DNA from: Alkaliphilus pronyensis
GTDB lineage: Bacteria > Bacillota > Clostridia > Peptostreptococcales > Natronincolaceae
Direction of reading: 5' to 3'
DNA: 37,510 nucleotides
Assembly (NCBI RefSeq): GCF_009017275.1
Contig: NZ_WBZC01000032.1
Coordinates: forward strand, 1 to 37,510
Below are positions 33,038 to 37,510 of this stretch, piece by piece (within the stretch, counting starts at the first letter, position 1; the number at the start of each line of letters is the position of its first letter). Under the pieces are notes generated by a model. It made no database searches. It was not told the DNA's origin and worked only from the letters and a program-made list of their open reading frames with translations. The translations under genes were made by a program, and so were the position numbers.

Positions 33038-33094
33038 GTAACACCAACCTTTATCCCCCTAAAGAAGCGGGGGTGTTAGTAACGCCGATGAGAT
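33038..33094 (-). repeat. dispersed repeat, copy C (5' part only)
   Basis: Read on the minus strand: TCTCATCGGCGTTACTAACA then CCCCCGCTTCTTTAGGGGGA. This is the first hairpin of the family with changes that keep CCCCC/GGGGG pairing. The second half is missing. It directly follows the EamA gene. Confidence 0.7.
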
Positions 33095-33128
33095 AAATAA
33101 TAACTTTACTATAATTGAAAATTGAATT

Positions 33129-33156
33129 TTGTGATTATTATATAAAATGATATAAT
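33129..33156 (+). promoter_or_regulatory. probable promoter of the M3 peptidase gene
   Basis: TTGTGA (33129-33134), 16-base spacer, TATAAT (33151-33156), 31 bases before the first start codon. Confidence 0.5.
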
Positions 33157-33187
33157 TATATGGATAAAGAAATTTTTATAGGGGCGG

Positions 33188-34714
33188 GTGAAGGACTTGG
33201 GAAAGATTGAAGGAGTTCATGAGATAGGAAGAGAAATACATAAGCTCAAGGTTAATCTTGGACAGCTTAAATGGACACTATATACAACAGGCTATGATTT
33301 TGGAGTTGAAGAAGCCTATTCAAAGCTTGTTCAGGTGTTGAAAAACAAAGCCTATTATGAGAAAATACTTAAGCTTAAAGAAAAGGAGCTTTCCTTTGTG
33401 GAAAGTAGGAATGTAGAAATCCTTTACAATATGCTTAAACCATATCATCTTTCAGAGGACTTAGTTAAGCTTGACATGGAGATAAAGCAAAAAGTAAATG
33501 AGCTATCTAAAATTCTAAATACCTTTAGAAATACCTACGATGGTAAAACTATATCTTCAGTAGAGCTTAATCAAATTATAAGTACAGATAACAATAGAGA
33601 AAACAGAAAAAAAGCGTTTTTTGCAAGAAGTCAAATTAATAAGCCTATGGTAGATGCAGGATTTATTGATTTAATAAGGCTTAGAAAAGAATATGCTAGA
33701 CTGTATGGTGCTAAGAATTTTATCGCCTATAGATTACAAGAAGATGAGTTAAACATAAATACCTTTGATGATTGGATTATGCAGCTAAATGAAATTTTAC
33801 CCAAAATGAATGAGGTTAGGGGTAAATACGCTAAAGAAATGTTAAAGGATGAAAGGATAATGCCATGGGATGAGCAATTTATAGACTCGACCATTGCACC
33901 TGCTTTAAATCATACTGTTGATATGTCACATTACTATTGTAATATAAAAGATTTATTTGATATGTTTGGGATAGATATATCACAGTTTAATATAACCTAT
34001 GACATCTTCCCTAGAGCTAACAAATCTCAATGGGGATACAATTTTCCAATAGAAACAGCTAAGGATTCAAGAATACTTGCTAATGTTAAAAATAAATACT
34101 ATGAGTATGGGGTTCTACTTCACGAAACGGGGCATGGTATCCACTCCTTCCTGTTGGATTCTGAAGAAATCATACTTAATGAAGGTGTAAGTGGAATTAT
34201 AAGTGAAGGTATAGCTAATCTATTTCAAAGCTTTTTGTATAAGCCAGCCTTCTATAGTAAATTCTTTACAGATGTAGATAAGGTGGAAAAGGAATTTTTA
34301 TCATTGAGAGACTTTAGGAGACTTAACTCATTAAGAGCAATTAATAGAATATTCTTTGATCACAACCTCTACAAAAATAATATTACTTGTTTAGATGATA
34401 TTTACGATGTTTACTGGAAAACTTTAAAGGAAGTATTGAATGAAGAACCCTTTGGCGATGAACCACCATGGGCATATATGATACATTTCACTACCCATCC
34501 AATATATTTACATAACTACTTCATGGGGGATGTTACCTGTGAAATGCTTTTAAAGGTTTTTAAAGAAAAAAGCAATGCAGATGTTATGGAGAAACCAAAG
34601 GATTTCGGAGAATTCCTTATAAAGGAAGTTATAAAGCCATCAGGCCTATATAAGTACAATGACCTTTTTAAGAGAATTAGCGGCAAGGACTTTTCGTTAA
34701 AATATATGGTATAA
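33188..34714 (+). CDS. M3 family oligoendopeptidase (PepF-like)
   Basis: A 508-residue cytosolic zinc peptidase that degrades short peptides. The metal site is H312-E-T-G-H316 in LLHETGHGIHSFL, with the third ligand Glu in GIISEGIANL (about residue 340), 24 residues on as in M3 (thimet/PepF) enzymes. The N-terminal helical region is somewhat shorter than in PepF (about 600). The start is uncertain: GTG 33188 has GGGGCGG close upstream; TTG 33197 has better spacing to a weaker SD. It has its own promoter and terminator. Confidence 0.88.
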   Translation: MKDLGKIEGVHEIGREIHKLKVNLGQLKWTLYTTGYDFGVEEAYSKLVQVLKNKAYYEKILKLKEKELSFVESRNVEILYNMLKPYHLSEDLVKLDMEIKQKVNELSKILNTFRNTYDGKTISSVELNQIISTDNNRENRKKAFFARSQINKPMVDAGFIDLIRLRKEYARLYGAKNFIAYRLQEDELNINTFDDWIMQLNEILPKMNEVRGKYAKEMLKDERIMPWDEQFIDSTIAPALNHTVDMSHYYCNIKDLFDMFGIDISQFNITYDIFPRANKSQWGYNFPIETAKDSRILANVKNKYYEYGVLLHETGHGIHSFLLDSEEIILNEGVSGIISEGIANLFQSFLYKPAFYSKFFTDVDKVEKEFLSLRDFRRLNSLRAINRIFFDHNLYKNNITCLDDIYDVYWKTLKEVLNEEPFGDEPPWAYMIHFTTHPIYLHNYFMGDVTCEMLLKVFKEKSNADVMEKPKDFGEFLIKEVIKPSGLYKYNDLFKRISGKDFSLKYMV

Positions 34715-34721
34715 TACACAT

Positions 34722-34750
34722 AAGTCAAGGGCTACGCCTTTGGCTTTTTG
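34722..34750 (+). terminator. terminator of the M3 peptidase gene
   Basis: AAGTCAAGGGC pairs with GCCTTTGGCTT (11 bp with two G-U pairs, loop TAC), followed by TTT and then GTTTT. Confidence 0.75.
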
Positions 34751-34882
34751 TTTTCGTGTTTTTTAGATGGATTATAAATTTTAAAATACATATAATATAT
34801 CAAAACAAGCTACATCAGTATACAAAGCAGTGAACTACTGAATAGAAAAATTTGCAAATGTGTGACTTAGAGGAAAAAACCA

Positions 34883-34911
34883 TTGTATAAAGTAGCTTTA
34901 TTAGATATAAT
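34883..34911 (+). promoter_or_regulatory. sigma-A promoter of the DUF1576 operon
   Basis: TTGTAT (34883-34888), 17-base spacer, TATAAT (34906-34911), 54 bases before the ATG. Confidence 0.6.
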
Positions 34912-34965
34912 AGGTCTCGACAAGAAGCTATAATATGACATTTTATTAGTTAAGGGGGAGCTATA

Positions 34966-36267
34966 ATGCAAGAATCTATAGGAGTTAAACTTAAATCTAA
35001 GGAGGGTGAAGAAGACGTAGCTAACATAATAGAAGTAAAAGAAGAAACAAAATACAAAATAATGTTTACCTTTGGGGTATTTGTCCTTTTATCATCTTTG
35101 CTTTTTAATAGTCCCAGCGAAATATATAGTGGTTTATTAAATATTTTACTGGACCCTAGCATTCTAGTTTCAGACTACATGGCAATAGGTAATATAGGGG
35201 CCGCATTGTTTAATAGTGGTGCATTAATAATTATAGCTATTGTAATAGCTAAAATTAATAGGGTGGATATGAATGGAACCACTTTAGCTGTTGTATTTAC
35301 AGTAGGTGGATTCGCTCTTTTTGGTAAGAACTTATATAATGTATGGTCTATAATTATGGGTGTGTATTTATATAGTAGTTATAAAAAAGAAAAATTTAGT
35401 AAGGTTATACTCATAGCATTGTTTGGAACTGCTCTAGCACCTTTAGTTAGTCAAATCAGCTTTGGTATAGGCTTTCCAATTGTACAAGCCATAATATTAG
35501 GCAATATTTTTGGACTAATAGCTGGATTTGTACTTCCACCATTAGCACAACACTTTATTAAGTTTCACCAAGGCTTTAATATTTACAACATGGGATTTAC
35601 AGCAGGTATGGTGGGAACATTTTTAATGGCAATATTAAGGGCCTTTAATATCGAAAACGAAAAAAGATTAATAATTGCAGAAGGATATAATCAAGTATTA
35701 AGCATATATTTAGCTGTAATATTTGCTTCTATTATAATATTAGGCTTTGTTTTGAATAAAAAATCCTTTAATGGATACAAAGGTTTATTAAAACGTACTG
35801 GAAGATTAGTTCAAGACTTTGTTCTATTAGATGGTTTTGGATTAACCTTAATTAATATGGGTTTACTAGGCGTAATAACCACTGGTTATATTCTATTAGT
35901 TAGAGGTCAGTTAAATGGACCTATAATTGGTGGTATTTTTACTGTAGTAGGGTTTGGAGCATTTGGTAAACACATAAAAAATGTTTTTCCTGTTATAGTT
36001 GGAGTATTTCTATCAAGCTTGATAATGACTTGGGATGTAAATACAACGGGTCCATTATTAGCAGTATTGTTTGGAACTACACTAGCACCTATTGCAGGTG
36101 AGTTTGGTTGGAAAGCTGGTATAATCGCTGGGTTTTTGCATATGGCAATGGTAATGAATATTGGTTATCTTCATGGAGGAGTAAACCTTTATAACAATGG
36201 TTTTTCTGGTGGATTGGTTGCCGCAGCCCTAGTTCCTATACTTGAATCTCTAAAAAGGAGAGAATAG
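34966..36267 (+). CDS. DUF1576 family membrane protein with two-fold internal repeat
   Basis: A 433-residue polytopic protein of unknown function. The two halves repeat: FTVGGFALFGKNLYNVWSII ... LFGTALAPLVSQISFGIGF ... GFNIYNMGFTAGMVG in the first, and FTVVGFGAFGKHIKNVFPVI ... LFGTTLAPIAGEFGWKAG ... GVNLYNNGFSGGLVAA in the second. This internal duplication is the known feature of DUF1576. About ten to twelve membrane segments with many Gly-rich half-helices suggest a channel or transporter. AAGGGGGAG lies ahead of the ATG. The next gene starts 2 bases after its stop. Confidence 0.85.
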   Translation: MQESIGVKLKSKEGEEDVANIIEVKEETKYKIMFTFGVFVLLSSLLFNSPSEIYSGLLNILLDPSILVSDYMAIGNIGAALFNSGALIIIAIVIAKINRVDMNGTTLAVVFTVGGFALFGKNLYNVWSIIMGVYLYSSYKKEKFSKVILIALFGTALAPLVSQISFGIGFPIVQAIILGNIFGLIAGFVLPPLAQHFIKFHQGFNIYNMGFTAGMVGTFLMAILRAFNIENEKRLIIAEGYNQVLSIYLAVIFASIIILGFVLNKKSFNGYKGLLKRTGRLVQDFVLLDGFGLTLINMGLLGVITTGYILLVRGQLNGPIIGGIFTVVGFGAFGKHIKNVFPVIVGVFLSSLIMTWDVNTTGPLLAVLFGTTLAPIAGEFGWKAGIIAGFLHMAMVMNIGYLHGGVNLYNNGFSGGLVAAALVPILESLKRRE

Positions 36268-36268
36268 C

Positions 36269-36622
36269 TTGAGTGAACATCAGTCAAGAATATATAAAAT
36301 AATAAATGAAATAACTAATTACATGCTAAAGGCAGGCTCGAAAAATTGCAGTATAAGCATAGAAAAAGTTGATAAATCAGTATATATTACTTTGGTAGGT
36401 AGAAGCGTAGTATTGTCATCCAATGAAATACAAGAATTAGAAGACGCATTATCTATTCAAAGACAACAGCCAGTGGAGGAGTACCTATGGGAACTGGCAG
36501 GAGAAAACGAAAACTATGATGAACTAAACCTTGTTGGAATGATGATTGATGAATCAAAAATTAAATATGATGATGGTTGTCTAACTATAACTGTAATTAG
36601 GAGAGAAGACGGTGAAGTATAA
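36269..36622 (+). CDS. small protein of unknown function, partner of the DUF1576 gene
   Basis: A 117-residue soluble, acidic protein. It starts at TTG 36269, one base after the DUF1576 stop, with AAAAAGGAG (36252-36260) 8 bases ahead. No membrane segment and no cysteine cluster (one Cys in KNCSI, one near DDGCLTI). Predicted alpha-helix (SRIYKIINEITNYMLKAG), then beta strands (CSISIEKVDKSVYITLVG) and EIQELEDALS. I do not recognise the family. Tight coupling to a membrane protein suggests a cytosolic regulatory or accessory subunit. Confidence 0.75.
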   Translation: MSEHQSRIYKIINEITNYMLKAGSKNCSISIEKVDKSVYITLVGRSVVLSSNEIQELEDALSIQRQQPVEEYLWELAGENENYDELNLVGMMIDESKIKYDDGCLTITVIRREDGEV

Positions 36623-36637
36623 GTGGCACCGTCTTTT
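36606..36637 (+). terminator. terminator of the DUF1576 operon
   Basis: AAGACGGTG (36606-36614) pairs perfectly with CACCGTCTT (36627-36635), T-run after. The stop codon TAA (36620-36622) lies in the loop. Confidence 0.8.
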
Positions 36638-36671
36638 ATATGTGGGCTCTGTTTATAAAACTATCAACTAC

Positions 36672-37124
36672 TTATTGTATTATCCATTCATATCTACATT
36701 TTTGTGTTTCATTTGTTGAGTAAGCGTCCGATGTTTCTGGTATATCTACAATTTCAATAAATGTTGCTCCAATAGTTTCACATATTTTTCTTGATGCATA
36801 ATTATCTGGATTACATGTGATAATCACTTTTTTCATTGAATGGTCTTTGATTATTTCTCTAATAATATTACAAGCCTTTGCAGCAAATTTACTTCCTCGA
36901 TACTGTTCATCTATACCATACCCAATGTGCCCTATATAGTTTATTACTTTTTCTGAATCTCCTAATCTTAAATTAATATATCCAATAACAGTGTCTGTAC
37001 CTTGTAGTAATATCTGAAATTTATACTCTGGTGACCACCCTTTTAAAATATCCCCACTACTTTTCTTGTGTAGAACAATGTCAATCTCTTCACCACTTAG
37101 AACCTCATAATTTCTCAATTCCAT
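36672..37124 (-). CDS. GNAT family N-acetyltransferase (RimJ/RimL-like)
   Basis: A 150-residue acetyl-CoA-dependent transferase. The coenzyme A loop region is GYGIDEQYRGSKFAAKACNI (a variant of the Q/RxxGxG/A motif), preceded by the strand NYIGHIGYGI. The C-terminal beta-bulge region shows VIITCNPDNYASRKICETIGA, the usual NxxSxxxxEKxG-type motif. The closest pattern is Acetyltransf_3 (RimJ/RimL, ribosomal-protein or small-molecule acetylation). The substrate is unknown. GGAGGA is 7 bases before the ATG. Confidence 0.9.
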   Translation of the reverse strand: MELRNYEVLSGEEIDIVLHKKSSGDILKGWSPEYKFQILLQGTDTVIGYINLRLGDSEKVINYIGHIGYGIDEQYRGSKFAAKACNIIREIIKDHSMKKVIITCNPDNYASRKICETIGATFIEIVDIPETSDAYSTNETQKCRYEWIIQ

Positions 37125-37307
37125 TTTATATCCTCCAATATAAAAAAATTAGTAAATGTTATTAAATTATAGCAAGTAATTATCTGTATATCAAATTTCC
37201 AACATCATTCTTAAACATAGCCTTTATTTAATTAGTAAGAAAGATAATATATATAGTAGATAAAAAAAGTGGTGAATAATTTATTACTATTTGGAATAAA
37301 CTACAAG

Positions 37308-37336
37308 TTGAATTGTGTTATTAAAAGTGTTATATT
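37308..37336 (+). promoter_or_regulatory. tandem promoter P1 of a stable-RNA operon beyond the window
   Basis: TTGAAT (37308-37313), 17-base spacer, TATATT (37331-37336), then AGTAAAGTCGCT. Same -10, spacing and discriminator type as the next two. Confidence 0.7.
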
Positions 37337-37381
37337 AGTAAAGTCGCTCAAACAAGAACAAATAAAACTATTAAATAATTA

Positions 37382-37410
37382 TTGACGCGCATTTTAAAAT
37401 ATGATATATT
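37382..37410 (+). promoter_or_regulatory. tandem promoter P2 of a stable-RNA operon beyond the window
   Basis: TTGACG (37382-37387), 17-base spacer, TATATT (37405-37410), then GTTAAAGTTGCT. Its -10 is 74 bases after that of P1. Confidence 0.8.
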
Positions 37411-37469
37411 GTTAAAGTTGCTTTGTTAGCAAAATGATTTAAAGATTAAAAAAGCAATTAAAAAAAATA

Positions 37470-37498
37470 TTGACAGCAAGTTAAAAACATGATATATT
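37470..37498 (+). promoter_or_regulatory. tandem promoter P3 of a stable-RNA operon beyond the window
   Basis: TTGACA (37470-37475), 17-base spacer, TATATT (37493-37498), then ATTTAAGTCGCC at the window end. Its -10 is 88 bases after that of P2. The shared AAGTCGC discriminator is typical of clostridial rRNA promoters. Confidence 0.85.
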
Positions 37499-37510
37499 AT
37501 TTAAGTCGCC

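Noticed and set aside
1-37510. CRISPR array, tRNA genes, prophage, complete transposase gene
   Set aside because: No regular direct repeats with spacers, no TΨC-like GGTTCRA segment in a cloverleaf, no phage or transposase protein in any frame. The 121-bp repeats are irregularly spaced and in both orientations.

Overview
The window reads as chromosomal DNA of a low-GC, spore-forming, anaerobic Firmicute (class Clostridia). The base composition is strongly AT-rich, SD sequences are strong, and TTG/GTG starts are frequent. Spore genes are present (an H-type small acid-soluble spore protein and the sporulation membrane protein YtaF), as is an anaerobic 2-oxoacid:ferredoxin oxidoreductase (IorAB). 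An Alkaliphilus/Clostridium-like relative is my guess; no rRNA gene is present to prove it.

Layout. 0-1.7 kb: poorly conserved small membrane proteins, including one frameshifted gene and one heavily decayed gene. 1.7-7.7 kb: L,D-transpeptidase, metallo-beta-lactamase-fold hydrolase, MATE exporter (all +), then an ABC exporter and a soluble histidine kinase (-). 7.9-13.5 kb: asparagine synthetase, cupin protein, MazG-like pyrophosphohydrolase, UppP, a DUF421/DUF4363 pair, a 58-residue SASP gene, glutaredoxin. 13.7-16.8 kb: iorA-iorB and a 2-Cys peroxiredoxin.

17-29.4 kb is a maltodextrin/alpha-glucan utilisation region: import ATPase MalK with a PucR/CdaR-type regulator, then glgP-malQ, a LacI-family regulator, malE-malF-malG, and a divergent GH31 alpha-glucosidase. 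Three near-palindromic operators of the type ATGCAAACGNTTGCAT lie in front of glgP, malE and the glucosidase gene. This makes a self-contained regulon: MalEFGK imports dextrins, GlgP releases glucose-1-phosphate, MalQ reshuffles chains, and GH31 removes glucose, under the neighbouring LacI protein.

29.6-37.5 kb: a folate-type ECF substrate-binding subunit preceded by a clear tetrahydrofolate riboswitch, DUF1622 protein, YtaF, an EamA transporter, an M3 oligopeptidase, a two-fold-repeated DUF1576 membrane protein with a small partner, a GNAT acetyltransferase, and at the right edge three tandem strong promoters of rRNA/tRNA type firing out of the window.

Scattered between genes from 13 to 33 kb are six copies of one approximately 121-bp structured intergenic repeat (three full-length, three shortened). 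Two copies sit exactly between the two arms of what look like transcription terminators, with different arm sequences in each copy. This repeat family, the THF riboswitch with its apparent alternative hairpins, an unassigned structured element at 30.6-30.7 kb, and the LacI operators are the most interesting non-coding signals. I found no tRNA, CRISPR array, prophage, complete transposase gene, or obvious novel defence system.
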